Assembly (NCBI GenBank): GCA_017938145.1
Contig: JAGBCB010000017.1
Coordinates: 1 to 35,041 of the forward strand
Reading direction: 5' to 3'
DNA: 35,041 nucleotides
Source of the DNA: Lachnospiraceae bacterium
Lineage (GTDB): Bacteria > Bacillota > Clostridia > Lachnospirales > Lachnospiraceae
Positions 8,129-15,812 of this stretch are shown here, in pieces; positions within the stretch are counted from its first letter, which is position 1; every line of letters begins with the position of its first letter. The notes below the pieces were generated by a model, which was not told the DNA's origin, made no database searches, and saw only the letters and a list, made by a program, of their open reading frames with translations. A program made the translations under genes and the position numbers.

Positions 8129-8332
8129 ATGACAACAGTAACAAAGGAAATGACAATTGGTCAAATCATCATGATAGATCAGGGCATCATTGCTATCTTA
8201 ATAAACTATGGTATGCACTGCATCGGATGTCCGTCCGCACAGGGTGAATCCTTAGAGGAAGCCTGCATGGTACACGGTCTGGATGTAGACCCGCTGGTTG
8301 AAGAAATCAACGCATATTTAAGCAGTAAGTAA
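8129..8332 (+). CDS. DUF1858 domain protein (hybrid-cluster-associated redox disulfide type)
   Basis: A 67-residue protein that is essentially one DUF1858 domain. The hallmark is a CX2C pair in CIGCPSAQGESLEEAC (31-46), the 'hybrid cluster protein-associated redox disulfide domain' motif. Family members often occur next to or fused with redox proteins in anaerobes, but their reaction is not known. AAGGAGG ends 8 bases before the ATG, and a near-consensus promoter precedes it. It stands alone as a single-gene transcript, closed by a terminator about 10 bp downstream. The neighbouring divergent ferredoxin suggests a shared redox setting, by inference. Confidence 0.9.
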   Translation: MTTVTKEMTIGQIIMIDQGIIAILINYGMHCIGCPSAQGESLEEACMVHGLDVDPLVEEINAYLSSK

Positions 8333-8341
8333 TAAAAGAAA

Positions 8342-8375
8342 TCCCCTTGTCCAAGTGAACAAGGGGAATTTTTTT
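8342..8375 (+). terminator. Intrinsic terminator after the DUF1858 gene
   Basis: TCCCCTTGT (8342-8350) pairs with ACAAGGGGA (8359-8367) around an 8-base loop, followed by a T run to 8375. It may also serve the convergent mecA gene, but the T run on that strand is weaker. Confidence 0.9.
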
Positions 8376-8392
8376 GTCCGAAAAGCAAAGAT

Positions 8393-9151
8393 TTATAAAA
8401 CGGCCAGTGTTTGAACCGCGTCGGTTTTTAGAACCGGTTTGAAGTGTTCTGCAAAGTAAGAAAGAGAGGCATAGCTGGTAGGAACCGGAAGACCGTATTC
8501 GGAAGTTACATTGCAGATTCGGTTAAATTCTTCCGGAGTGTGACCGGACATGTGTAGAACCAGATAATAATTTGCGGATACTTCGTCTTTATACAGGGTA
8601 TTTTCTCCGAAATAGTACGGAGAAATCAGCTGTGCCAGTTTGGTAACGGAAGTCAGGGTAGGGAAAGAAAACACCTTAGTTAACTGGTTCGCTGCCGGTG
8701 CAGCTTCCTCTGTAGGAAGTTCTGCGGTGTCTGTTGTATCGGCAGCCTTTTCCATGGCCTCTTTTCCTTTGCCGAGCAATGCGCCCAACTGCCCGAAGCA
8801 TTCTAAAATTTCATCCGCAACAGAGGAAGTGACAGAAGAGGAATCTTCGTCGCCGGTGTCGCGGAAAGAAGAAAAGTTGGAAAATCGGGTATCTAGTTCG
8901 TCCGGGTCTTCAACCTTGGTAACAACCAGAACCAGGCAGTCGCCGGAAACCGGAATAGCTTCTATCATAAGTGGAATATCTTCTGCTTCAAAACCACATT
9001 CGTAAGATGCCTGAACCATCATCTCACGAAATAAATCCTTAGCTTTGTCGGAGCCGTAAGCAAGTTCACTGAGCTTTAAATCGCGGTCTGCAAGATCCTG
9101 ACGGCTTAAGGTGCAGCGAATCTGGGTGTCACTGATTTTTTCAATTTTCAT
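8393..9151 (-). CDS. mecA: Adaptor protein MecA (ClpC adaptor family)
   Basis: A 252-residue protein of the MecA/YpbH family. Members bring substrates such as ComK and competence or sporulation regulators to the ClpCP protease and help ClpC to assemble. The N-terminal part (MKIEKISDTQIRCTLS, DLADR, then a SELAYGSDKAKDLFREMM block, about 1-85) fits the substrate-binding domain. A low-complexity acidic linker rich in E, S, T and D spans about 95-155. The C-terminal ClpC-binding domain runs from about 158 (VFSFPTLTSVTKLAQLI) to 240. Length matches the family. AGGAGG precedes the start. A very good promoter lies upstream, and the gene appears to be transcribed alone. Confidence 0.88.
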   Translation of the reverse strand: MKIEKISDTQIRCTLSRQDLADRDLKLSELAYGSDKAKDLFREMMVQASYECGFEAEDIPLMIEAIPVSGDCLVLVVTKVEDPDELDTRFSNFSSFRDTGDEDSSSVTSSVADEILECFGQLGALLGKGKEAMEKAADTTDTAELPTEEAAPAANQLTKVFSFPTLTSVTKLAQLISPYYFGENTLYKDEVSANYYLVLHMSGHTPEEFNRICNVTSEYGLPVPTSYASLSYFAEHFKPVLKTDAVQTLAVL

Positions 9152-9187
9152 AGTGCTTACCTCCTATCTCAAATTATGAGTACAAAA

Positions 9188-9216
9188 AGTATACTGGATA
9201 TTTGTTATAAAGTCAA
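9188..9216 (-). promoter_or_regulatory. mecA promoter
   Basis: Read on the minus strand: -35 TTGACT (9216-9211), 17-base spacer, -10 TATACT (9193-9188). It lies 37 bases before the mecA start codon. Confidence 0.82.
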
Positions 9217-9301
9217 GACAAGGAGCAAAATATCAAAAATTCTTTGGCATTTTGCACGAAAAACACCTGTTTTTTTCTACATGGGAGGAGTGAAAAAATA
9301 C

Positions 9302-9330
9302 TTGTTTATCCTGGAACAGAGCATTATAAT
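9302..9330 (+). promoter_or_regulatory. Promoter of the kinase gene
   Basis: TTGTTT at 9302-9307, a 17-base spacer and a perfect TATAAT at 9325-9330, 43 bases before the start codon. Confidence 0.65.
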
Positions 9331-9372
9331 TAAATTGCAAAGTAACTTGTGCCCCCTCAGTAAAAGGAACTG

Positions 9373-10677
9373 ATGATTCACCATAATTTACTGGACAAGT
9401 ACAATGTATTACAGCTGCTACACCGTGGCATTGGTGGCGACGTTTGGCTGGCAGAACATAAATCCCTGGGAGGAAAGAGAATTCTCAAAACAATTGAAAA
9501 GTCTCATCCTCATCACGATTTGCTTGCCCGCGAAGCAAAAATTCTACAACAGTGTCAGCATTCTTCTATTCCTATCATATACGATATTCTGGAATTTGAT
9601 ACCCAAACTTATATTGTGGAAGAATTTATCCAAGGAGAAAATTTAAAACAGTATGTTGGTCGGCGAGGAAGTCTGTCTGCTTCTTTGCTTCTTGAAATTT
9701 CCATACAATTATGTGAAATCTTACTATTTCTGCATCATCCCGCAAGAAACATTTTACATCTGGATATTAAACCGGAAAACATTTTGTTTGAGAATCATAA
9801 GATGAAGCTCATTGATTTCGGTGCTGCCATTTGCCGGAGTCAGCAGAATGAAAATTGCTTTGTTTTCGGGACACCTGCGTACTGTGCACCGGAAATGAAA
9901 AGTAAGGGTGTTTTATCGGCGAAAACAGATATTTATTGTATGGGCAGATGTATGGAGTACCTGCTGCTCCACACGCCCAAAGCACCAAAAGGGTATCGGA
10001 ATATTGTAAGTAGATGCCTTCGGAAAGAAGGAAAGGAATATGAGACTGCAGGACAGGTGATGGAGGATTTAAAAAAGCTCCAGCGAAAAAAGAGAACCGA
10101 AAAAAACAGGGAAGTCTGGTATGCGGTAACCGGCGTAACGAATGAACAAGAGAGCAGTATGGCTGCCTTACAGCTGGCAATGTATTTACGGGACCGATAT
10201 AGAAAGCCGGTACTGTATCTGGATTGCACAGACGGGCACTGGATGGAATATATGGAACATTCAAAAAAAGGAAAGGAAACATTGGGAGGGCAACAAGGCT
10301 TTGTGTTTGAACGTGGATTAGTTACGGTGGCAAAACGTGTGGCTCCGCAGGAGGTCAATGGTTGGAGAGACCGGGGTTATTCTCTGGTTGTCGTTTGTTT
10401 TGGGATAAAAACGCCATTGGCTTCGGAAGGAGGCTGCCGTGCCTGCCTCCTGACCGGTGCATTCACTGAATTTAACCTGAATCAATGGAAAACGATGCTT
10501 CTGTCGCTTGACAGAGTTGAAAATTTAGCAGTGGCATTGACCGGTGGAGACTTCCGTCTGGCAAAACGTTATTTGAAACGTAAGTGCAAAATCGGACGGT
10601 TGCCGATGTATTTTGAAGCGTTTGGACAGTCAAAACCATTCAGGAGACAGATGAAACTTCTCCTGGGCAAATTGTAA
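9373..10677 (+). CDS. Soluble Ser/Thr protein kinase with a C-terminal P-loop-like (degenerate) domain
   Basis: A 434-residue protein. Residues 8-235 form a Hanks-type protein kinase: glycine loop RGIGGDV (18-24), likely catalytic lysine K39, helix-C glutamate E54, catalytic loop HLDIKPEN (129-136), DFG 148-150, APE 172-174 and D186. All key residues are present, so it should be active. A basic linker (236-247) leads to a domain that starts like a ParA/MinD ATPase (VWYAVTGVTNEQESSMAALQ, then RKPVLYLDC at 277-285). The GK(T/S) of Walker A is missing, so this part probably binds partners rather than hydrolysing ATP. There is no membrane segment and no PASTA repeat, unlike PrkC. The ATG at 9373 has AAAAGGA just before it. 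Substrate unknown; no cognate phosphatase lies nearby. Confidence 0.82.
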   Translation: MIHHNLLDKYNVLQLLHRGIGGDVWLAEHKSLGGKRILKTIEKSHPHHDLLAREAKILQQCQHSSIPIIYDILEFDTQTYIVEEFIQGENLKQYVGRRGSLSASLLLEISIQLCEILLFLHHPARNILHLDIKPENILFENHKMKLIDFGAAICRSQQNENCFVFGTPAYCAPEMKSKGVLSAKTDIYCMGRCMEYLLLHTPKAPKGYRNIVSRCLRKEGKEYETAGQVMEDLKKLQRKKRTEKNREVWYAVTGVTNEQESSMAALQLAMYLRDRYRKPVLYLDCTDGHWMEYMEHSKKGKETLGGQQGFVFERGLVTVAKRVAPQEVNGWRDRGYSLVVVCFGIKTPLASEGGCRACLLTGAFTEFNLNQWKTMLLSLDRVENLAVALTGGDFRLAKRYLKRKCKIGRLPMYFEAFGQSKPFRRQMKLLLGKL

Positions 10678-10752
10678 CCAGTTGCCTTTTTTGCGGCAGG
10701 AAAACTCGTCACAGCTTTCTTATCCGAAAGACAAAGCCAACGGTGCAGCTAA

Positions 10753-10816
10753 GGCAGAAAGAAGAACATTTTCGACCGCTCAAATCCGGAGTTGATTCTT
10801 CTTTCTGCCGGATTTG
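10753..10816. repeat. Perfect 14-bp inverted repeat with an overlapping alternative stem
   Basis: GGCAGAAAGAAGAA (10753-10766) is the exact reverse complement of 10796-10809, with a 29-base loop. A second stem, CAAATCCGG (10781-10789) with CCGGATTTG (10808-10816), overlaps the right arm, so the two folds exclude each other. It lies between the kinase stop and the promoter of the GH18 gene. No T run follows. It may be a transcript-end structure or a protein-binding region. Confidence 0.75.
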
Positions 10817-10825
10817 AAATTAATA

Positions 10826-10854
10826 ATGACAGTACCTGAAAAATTTGTTATACT
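10826..10854 (+). promoter_or_regulatory. Promoter of the GH18 gene
   Basis: ATGACA at 10826-10831, a 17-base spacer and TATACT at 10849-10854. The leader then contains a near-palindrome around ATCGAT (10863-10880) before the weak GAGG at 10905-10908. Confidence 0.7.
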
Positions 10855-10919
10855 TATAGTGGCGGTAAATCGATTTGCCGGGCATACTATAGTAAATTGA
10901 TAACGAGGTACGATTCTAT

Positions 10920-12629
10920 ATGGAAAAAGCATTAAAAATAAAAATAATCGTAAGTACACTTTTGATTTGCGGTATCATTACATTTCTGGGACTTAAATTA
11001 GTGGATAAATATACCCCAAGTGAAACGATGCGTGCATTGGATAATTATTACGATGTGGCGCCGGATGAGGCGGTAGTTTTACTGGAAAATGAAATTTATG
11101 CAGAACGTGCTTTGCTTCGGGACGGTGGCATTTATTTAACGTTAGATACTGTCGACAGCCTTTTTAACGATGGTTTCTATTTGGATGAAGCAGAACAGTT
11201 GTTAAGCTATACCCTGCCGGAAGAGTTAATTCGTGTAGAAGCAGGAAAACCATACTATTACAGCAATAAAGAAACAAAGGAACTTCCCCATCCTGCGTTT
11301 TTGAATCTGGAGGGAGTATATTACCTTTCTCTTGATTTTACGGCAATGGTTTCTGACTTTACCTATGCATTTTATGAGAATCCGAACCGCGTGGTAATTC
11401 ATCACCAATGGATAGATTTCCTTTATTATGATACGGTGGAGGCTGAAACTCCAATCCGTTTTGAACCGGATATTAAGAGCGATATTTTGCGTGTAGTTCC
11501 GGCCGGGGAAAAATTGTATTACATTGGCGGCACCGGTACCGGGGGCAGAAGCTTTTTTAAGGTAATGACTCAGGATGGCATCTACGGCTATGTGCAGAAA
11601 AAGTTTCTTGGAGAGTCATATTACGATGCGTTGCAGAGCGTTTATACAGAGCCTGAGTACACCCATATTACCATGGATGAAAAAGTGATGCTGGGCTGGC
11701 AACAGGTAACAGTTGCAAAAGCAAACGAAAATCTGGAGCAGTTGGTAGAAACAGCAAAGGAAATGAATGTGATTTCTCCGACCTGGTACAGGCTTATTGA
11801 TACAGAAGGCAATATCAGCTCCCTGGCAAACGAAAGCTATGTACAGAGAGCCCATGATTTAGGGCTTCAGGTATGGGCATTGATTGACAATTTTGACCAG
11901 AATGTCAGCACCTATGAATTAATGGTTTCTTCTGAGACCAGAGCTGTATTAATCGACAACATGATGGCAGAAGCAGCCAAATACGGTTTTGACGGATGGA
12001 ACATTGACTTTGAAACTTTGGAATCTAAAACCGGACCGCACTACATCCAGTTTATAAAAGAACTTTCGGTACGTTGCCGGCAGGAAGGAATTGTTCTTTC
12101 TGTAGACAACTATGTGCCTGCATCTTATAATGAGTTCTACGATTTGGAAGCCCAGGGCAAGGTAGTGGATTATGTAATTATCATGGCCTATGATGAACAT
12201 TACAGCGGCTCGGAAACTGCCGGATCGGTTGCATCTTTGGGATTTTTAAAGAAGGCGGTAAATGATACCTTGAAAAAAATGCCAAAAGAGCGTATAGTTA
12301 TGGCGATTCCGTTTTATACAAGATTATGGGCGGAGCAGGAAGCAGACGGAGCGGTAAAGCTGTCTTCGGAGGCGCTTACCATGAACGGAGCCAAAGACGT
12401 GCTTAGCCGTAATAAGGTGACAGCCCAGTATGATGAAGCTTCCGGTCAGAATTATGCGGAATATAAGAAGAATGGTATCACATATAAAATCTGGATGGAG
12501 GATATGGATTCCCTTCATGAAAGGTTAAAAGTGATTGCAGGGGCGGATGTTGCCGGCATGGCAGCATGGCGTCTTGGCTTTGAAACTGAGCAGGTATGGC
12601 CGGTAATCGAAGCTTATATGAATCAGTAA
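10920..12629 (+). CDS. Membrane-anchored SH3 / glycoside hydrolase family 18 cell-wall enzyme
   Basis: A 569-residue protein, anchored by one N-terminal membrane segment (about 7-27) with the rest outside the cell. A stalk region (about 35-165) recalls copper-amine-oxidase-like N-domains. A bacterial SH3 domain follows (about 172-231, ending DGIYGYVQKKFLG), and then a GH18 barrel from about 255 to 565. The active-site motif is DGWNIDFE (358-365): E365 is the proton donor and D363 is present, while N361 replaces the second aspartate of chitinases. That exchange is, as far as I recall, usual in SleL/YaaH-type peptidoglycan enzymes. MAYDEHYSG (422-430) is the typical substrate-holding strand. 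It probably cleaves or binds wall glycan, perhaps in sporulation or germination. The CwlD-like gene downstream fits. Confidence 0.87.
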   Translation: MEKALKIKIIVSTLLICGIITFLGLKLVDKYTPSETMRALDNYYDVAPDEAVVLLENEIYAERALLRDGGIYLTLDTVDSLFNDGFYLDEAEQLLSYTLPEELIRVEAGKPYYYSNKETKELPHPAFLNLEGVYYLSLDFTAMVSDFTYAFYENPNRVVIHHQWIDFLYYDTVEAETPIRFEPDIKSDILRVVPAGEKLYYIGGTGTGGRSFFKVMTQDGIYGYVQKKFLGESYYDALQSVYTEPEYTHITMDEKVMLGWQQVTVAKANENLEQLVETAKEMNVISPTWYRLIDTEGNISSLANESYVQRAHDLGLQVWALIDNFDQNVSTYELMVSSETRAVLIDNMMAEAAKYGFDGWNIDFETLESKTGPHYIQFIKELSVRCRQEGIVLSVDNYVPASYNEFYDLEAQGKVVDYVIIMAYDEHYSGSETAGSVASLGFLKKAVNDTLKKMPKERIVMAIPFYTRLWAEQEADGAVKLSSEALTMNGAKDVLSRNKVTAQYDEASGQNYAEYKKNGITYKIWMEDMDSLHERLKVIAGADVAGMAAWRLGFETEQVWPVIEAYMNQ

Positions 12630-12653
12630 ATAACAGAATAACGAACATGCTTC

Positions 12654-12683
12654 TTGGAATACACTGATGGTAAATGTTATAGT
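12654..12683 (+). promoter_or_regulatory. Candidate promoter of the amidase-sua5-rpiB operon
   Basis: TTGGAA at 12654-12659, an 18-base spacer and an extended -10, TGT plus TATAGT (12675-12683). It lies 17 bases before the start codon, so the leader would be very short. Confidence 0.45.
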
Positions 12684-12699
12684 TACGGTGTGGTGAGGC

Positions 12700-13410
12700 A
12701 TGAAAGAAAAACTTGTTTTGATATTAATGGCAGCCGGAGTCTTGCTTTTGGGCAGCGCGTTTTTAAAACGTGCGGAGAAAGAGCAGGCGGTTTCGGTTAT
12801 GGGAGAAGGAAAAAGAGCTCCGGTTGTGGTAATAGATGCAGGACACGGCGGAAAAGACCCGGGAAAAGTAGGGGTTAACGGAGCGTTGGAAAAAGAAATT
12901 AACCTGCAGATTGCCCTGCGCTTAAAAAGTCTTTTGGAGCAGAATGACGTAGCAGTTGTTCTTACCAGAGAAGAAGATAAAGACTTGGCGTCGGAGCAGG
13001 CGGCCAGCCGTAAAAATGAAGATTTGCGTGCAAGGGCAGCATTGATTGCAGCTGCAGAGCCGGTGGTTATGGTCAGCATTCATCAGAACAGTTATCCGGA
13101 AGAAGAGGTAGACGGAGCCCAGGTGTTTTATTATGCCGGTTCGGACTCCGGGAAAATGCTGGGAAGTATCATACAAAACAGCTTGAAAAGTGAAATCGAT
13201 GATGGAAATCACCGGGTTGCCAAAGCAAATAAAGAGTACTATTTATTGAAAAAAGCAACATGCCCCGCCGTTATAATCGAATGCGGTTTTTTGTCGAATC
13301 CTTCAGAGGCGGCATTGCTTGCGACGGAAGAATATCAGGAAAAACTTGCATTTGCAATTCATCTTGGTATTATGGAGTATATCAATACTGCGCCGGCTTG
13401 GGTGCAGTAG
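12700..13410 (+). CDS. cwlD: N-acetylmuramoyl-L-alanine amidase, CwlD-like
   Basis: A 236-residue zinc amidase of the Amidase_3 family that cuts the bond between muramic acid and L-alanine in peptidoglycan. An N-terminal signal anchor (about 4-22) places it outside the membrane. Zinc ligands and catalytic residues are visible: H49 in DAGHGG, E64 in ALEKEIN, H128 in SIHQNS and E194 in IIECGFLSN. Length and the C-terminal IECGFLSNPSEAALL block match CwlD, the sporulation amidase that acts with PdaA to make muramic-delta-lactam in spore cortex. A general amidase role is the alternative. Sua5 starts 13 bp after its stop, so the two are co-transcribed. The GH18 gene upstream has a related job. Confidence 0.88.
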   Translation: MKEKLVLILMAAGVLLLGSAFLKRAEKEQAVSVMGEGKRAPVVVIDAGHGGKDPGKVGVNGALEKEINLQIALRLKSLLEQNDVAVVLTREEDKDLASEQAASRKNEDLRARAALIAAAEPVVMVSIHQNSYPEEEVDGAQVFYYAGSDSGKMLGSIIQNSLKSEIDDGNHRVAKANKEYYLLKKATCPAVIIECGFLSNPSEAALLATEEYQEKLAFAIHLGIMEYINTAPAWVQ

Positions 13411-13423
13411 AAACGAGAACATT

Positions 13424-14479
13424 ATGGAAACAAAAGTAATCAAAATTGACAGAACACATCCTGATACAGAGCAGATAAAAGAAGCGGGCAGAATCCTGCG
13501 GGAGGGCGGTTTGGTAGCTTTTCCTACAGAAACCGTCTATGGTCTTGGCGGAGACGGACTGCAGGAAACTGCGGCTGCAAGAATTTATGCCGCAAAAGGA
13601 AGGCCTTCCGACAATCCTTTGATTCTGCATATTGCGGAGGTTGAAGATATAGAAAAACTGGCGGTGGATATTCCTGAATTGGCATATCGGCTGGCAGAAA
13701 AGTTTTGGCCGGGGCCAATGACGATGATATTAAAGAAAGGTCCGGTGGTGCCGTATGCCACAACCGGCGGCTTAGATACGGTGGCCATCCGTATGCCGTC
13801 GGATGAAATTGCAAGAGCAATTATCAAAGCCTCCGGTACTTATATTGCAGCGCCGAGTGCTAATTTATCAGGCAGACCAAGCCCGACCAAGGCAGAGCAT
13901 GTTATTGAAGACTTATCCGGCCGGATAGAAATGATTGTGGATGGAGGAAATTCCGACATTGGTTTGGAATCCTCTATAATAGATTTGTCCGGAGAGGTAC
14001 CGATGATTTTACGTCCGGGCTACATTACCAAAGAAGATTTTGAGCAAGTTGTGGAAGAGGTAACCTTTGACTCCGCCGTGCTTGCTACAAAACCTCAGGA
14101 ATCCGTGGTGGCAAAGGCACCGGGTATGAAGTACCGTCATTATGCGCCAAAGGGCCAGATTACGATTGTTGAGGGTGACACCGAAGCAGTAGTAAAAAAG
14201 ATAAATGAGCTGGCAGCAGAACAGGAAGAAAATGGTATCCGGGTAGCTGTGTTGTGCGCAGAAGAAACGAAGGCCCGATACAACTGCCGACATGTGTATT
14301 CCTTAGGTTCCTTAAAGCAGGAAAAGGAAATTTCCGCCCATTTGTTTGCGGCACTTCGTTCCTTTGATACAGAGCAAATGGAAGTAATTTATTCCGAAAG
14401 CTTTGAAAATACAAAACTGGCAAGAGCCATTATGAACCGGCTGCGAAAGGCAGCAGGTTACCAGACTCTGCAAGTATAA
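13424..14479 (+). CDS. sua5: L-threonylcarbamoyladenylate synthase (Sua5 type)
   Basis: A 351-residue enzyme that makes threonylcarbamoyl-AMP from threonine, bicarbonate and ATP. This is the first step of the t6A modification of tRNAs that read ANN codons. The YrdC-like domain shows PTETVYGLG (34-42), KGRPSDNPL (58-66), SANLSGRPSPT (145-155) and GLESSIID (180-187). The linker carries PGMKYRHYAPK, and a C-terminal Sua5 domain of about 130 residues distinguishes it from short TsaC proteins. The ATG at 13424 is preferred over an in-frame start inside the amidase gene, because the protein then begins just before the family's conserved region. The ribosome binding site is weak (CGAGAA), which suggests translation coupled to the amidase. 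Confidence 0.95.
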   Translation: METKVIKIDRTHPDTEQIKEAGRILREGGLVAFPTETVYGLGGDGLQETAAARIYAAKGRPSDNPLILHIAEVEDIEKLAVDIPELAYRLAEKFWPGPMTMILKKGPVVPYATTGGLDTVAIRMPSDEIARAIIKASGTYIAAPSANLSGRPSPTKAEHVIEDLSGRIEMIVDGGNSDIGLESSIIDLSGEVPMILRPGYITKEDFEQVVEEVTFDSAVLATKPQESVVAKAPGMKYRHYAPKGQITIVEGDTEAVVKKINELAAEQEENGIRVAVLCAEETKARYNCRHVYSLGSLKQEKEISAHLFAALRSFDTEQMEVIYSESFENTKLARAIMNRLRKAAGYQTLQV

Positions 14480-14513
14480 AGAAGAAAAAATTTTTCATAA
14501 AGGAGAAAAAACA

Positions 14514-14942
14514 ATGATAGCTTTAGGATGTGACCACGGTGGTTATGATTTAATGCAGGAGGTTATGGCTCACTTAGACCAGAGGGGAATTGAGTACAAG
14601 AACTTCGGAACCTTTACAAAGGAGTCCTGTGACTATCCGGAGTATGCAAAGCTGGTAGCAAATGCGGTTGTAGACGGCACCTGCGAAAAGGGTATCTTAA
14701 TCTGCGGTACCGGTATTGGTATTTCCATTGCAGCAAACAAGGTTCCGGGTATCCGTTGTGCCCTGTGTCATGACTGCTTCAGTGCCAAGGCAACCAGAGA
14801 GCATAACAACGCAAATGTGCTTGCTATGGGTGGCAGAGTCATCGGAGCAGGACATGCTCTGGATATAGTGGATTTATTCCTTGACACACCATTCTCTAAC
14901 GACGAAAGACATATTCGCAGAATAAAAGGTATCGAAGGATAA
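14514..14942 (+). CDS. rpiB: Ribose-5-phosphate isomerase B (RpiB/LacAB family)
   Basis: A 142-residue sugar-phosphate isomerase that interconverts ribose-5-phosphate and ribulose-5-phosphate in the pentose phosphate pathway. Family residues are clear: CDHGG at 6-10, catalytic C64 in ILICGTGIGISIAANK, and REHNNANVLAMGGR at 95-108. Length is normal. The last gene of the cwlD-sua5-rpiB run, it starts 34 bp after sua5 with its own strong AAGGAG site, and a bidirectional terminator follows at once. Allose-6-phosphate isomerase activity is a possible alternative within the family. Confidence 0.95.
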   Translation: MIALGCDHGGYDLMQEVMAHLDQRGIEYKNFGTFTKESCDYPEYAKLVANAVVDGTCEKGILICGTGIGISIAANKVPGIRCALCHDCFSAKATREHNNANVLAMGGRVIGAGHALDIVDLFLDTPFSNDERHIRRIKGIEG

Positions 14943-14947
14943 AAAGC

Positions 14948-14994
14948 AAATGCCACACAACTCTTTTTTATGGGTGAGGAGTTGTGTGGCATTT
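14948..14994. terminator. Bidirectional terminator between rpiB and rubrerythrin
   Basis: A 16-bp stem (14948-14963 with 14979-14994), perfect over its inner 13 bp, with a 15-base loop. A T-rich tract follows on the plus strand and an A/T-rich tract lies on the other side. It separates the convergent rpiB and rubrerythrin genes. Confidence 0.88.
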
Positions 14995-15019
14995 ATTTTT
15001 TATATGCAAGGTTTCTTTT

Positions 15020-15619
15020 TTAGCCTTGTGTGTATGGGGCAAGTTCGAGTCTTACGAAATATCCTTTATCGTGGTCACATACCGGGCATTTTTCCGGTAC
15101 TTTGGTAGTGTCAATTACATTGCCGCAGTTTAAGCACATCCATTTGCAGGATACATCGGAAACAAAAAGTTTATTCTGCTCCAATAAATCTGCAAACCGG
15201 GAAAAACGGTCAGCATGGGTCTTTTCAATATCTGCAATCATACGGAAATCTGCGGAAATCTTTGCGAAACCTTCCTGGCTTGCCACGTCTGCGAAATGCT
15301 TATAGACGTCACCGTATTCTTCCATTTCGTTGTGTTCTGCATAACGTAAAAGCTGGATGATGGATTCGGTAATATCTACCGGGTAGGTGCCGTCAATAGA
15401 AATGTTCTCGCCGGCCATCTGCTTTAAATGATTATAGAAAATTTCCGCATGCTCCTTTTCCTGCTTAGCGGTAAATTTGAAAACAGCAGAGATAACGAAA
15501 AGATTTTCCTTCTTTGCCTGTCCTGCCGCAAAAGTGTAACGGTTTCTTGCCTGGCTTTCACCGGCAAATGCCTTCATCAGATTTTTCATGGTTTCACTGG
15601 ATTTAAAATCAACAGCCAT
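15020..15619 (-). CDS. rbr: Rubrerythrin
   Basis: A 199-residue non-haem iron peroxidase that reduces hydrogen peroxide in anaerobes. The ferritin-like four-helix part holds the diiron ligands: E21, the ExxH pairs E54/H57 and E132/H135, and glutamates in the EHNEMEEYG stretch (95-103). The C-terminal rubredoxin domain has CX2CG at 162-166 and CPVC at 178-181, which bind one iron and pass electrons to the diiron site. The domain order is the classical one, with rubredoxin last. AGGAGG precedes the ATG. It appears to be a single gene, convergent with rpiB. Oxidative-stress control is usual for the family, but I found no clear PerR box. Confidence 0.96.
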   Translation of the reverse strand: MAVDFKSSETMKNLMKAFAGESQARNRYTFAAGQAKKENLFVISAVFKFTAKQEKEHAEIFYNHLKQMAGENISIDGTYPVDITESIIQLLRYAEHNEMEEYGDVYKHFADVASQEGFAKISADFRMIADIEKTHADRFSRFADLLEQNKLFVSDVSCKWMCLNCGNVIDTTKVPEKCPVCDHDKGYFVRLELAPYTQG

Positions 15620-15711
15620 GGTAATACCTCCTGGTTTTTATTGGATACAAAAAGTATTACCATAATGAAACCGGAATATTCTGAAAAAAAATTAATCCTA
15701 CCGACTTATTT

Positions 15712-15770
15712 CTGTGCCATAATAAATAAATCCCGCGCAGTTCCTGTGCTACAATAAATAAATCCCGCGC
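15712..15770. repeat. Two direct repeats of 27 bp, 32-bp period
   Basis: Copies at 15712-15738 and 15744-15770 differ at two positions; the last 18 bases, AATAAATAAATCCCGCGC, are identical. The second copy overlaps the left arm of the chemoreceptor terminator, so the first looks like a partial duplication of that terminator. Confidence 0.85.
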
Positions 15771-15805
15771 TACTCCTAACCCATGAAAAAGAGTAGCGCG
15801 GGATT
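15761..15805 (-). terminator. Terminator of the chemoreceptor gene
   Basis: A perfect 15-bp inverted repeat (15761-15775 with 15791-15805) around a 15-base loop. It lies 8 bases beyond the chemoreceptor stop on the minus strand and is followed by an AT-rich tract with short T runs rather than a long one. Confidence 0.82.
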
Positions 15806-15812
15806 ATATTTA

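Noticed and set aside
9176-9373. A 65-codon frame upstream of the kinase gene.
   Set aside because: It crosses the mecA and kinase promoters, has no ribosome site and no family resemblance.
10920-12629. Asparagine in place of the second aspartate of the GH18 motif as a sign of an inactive enzyme.
   Set aside because: DGxNxDFE is, from memory, usual in SleL/YaaH-type enzymes, and the catalytic glutamate is present.
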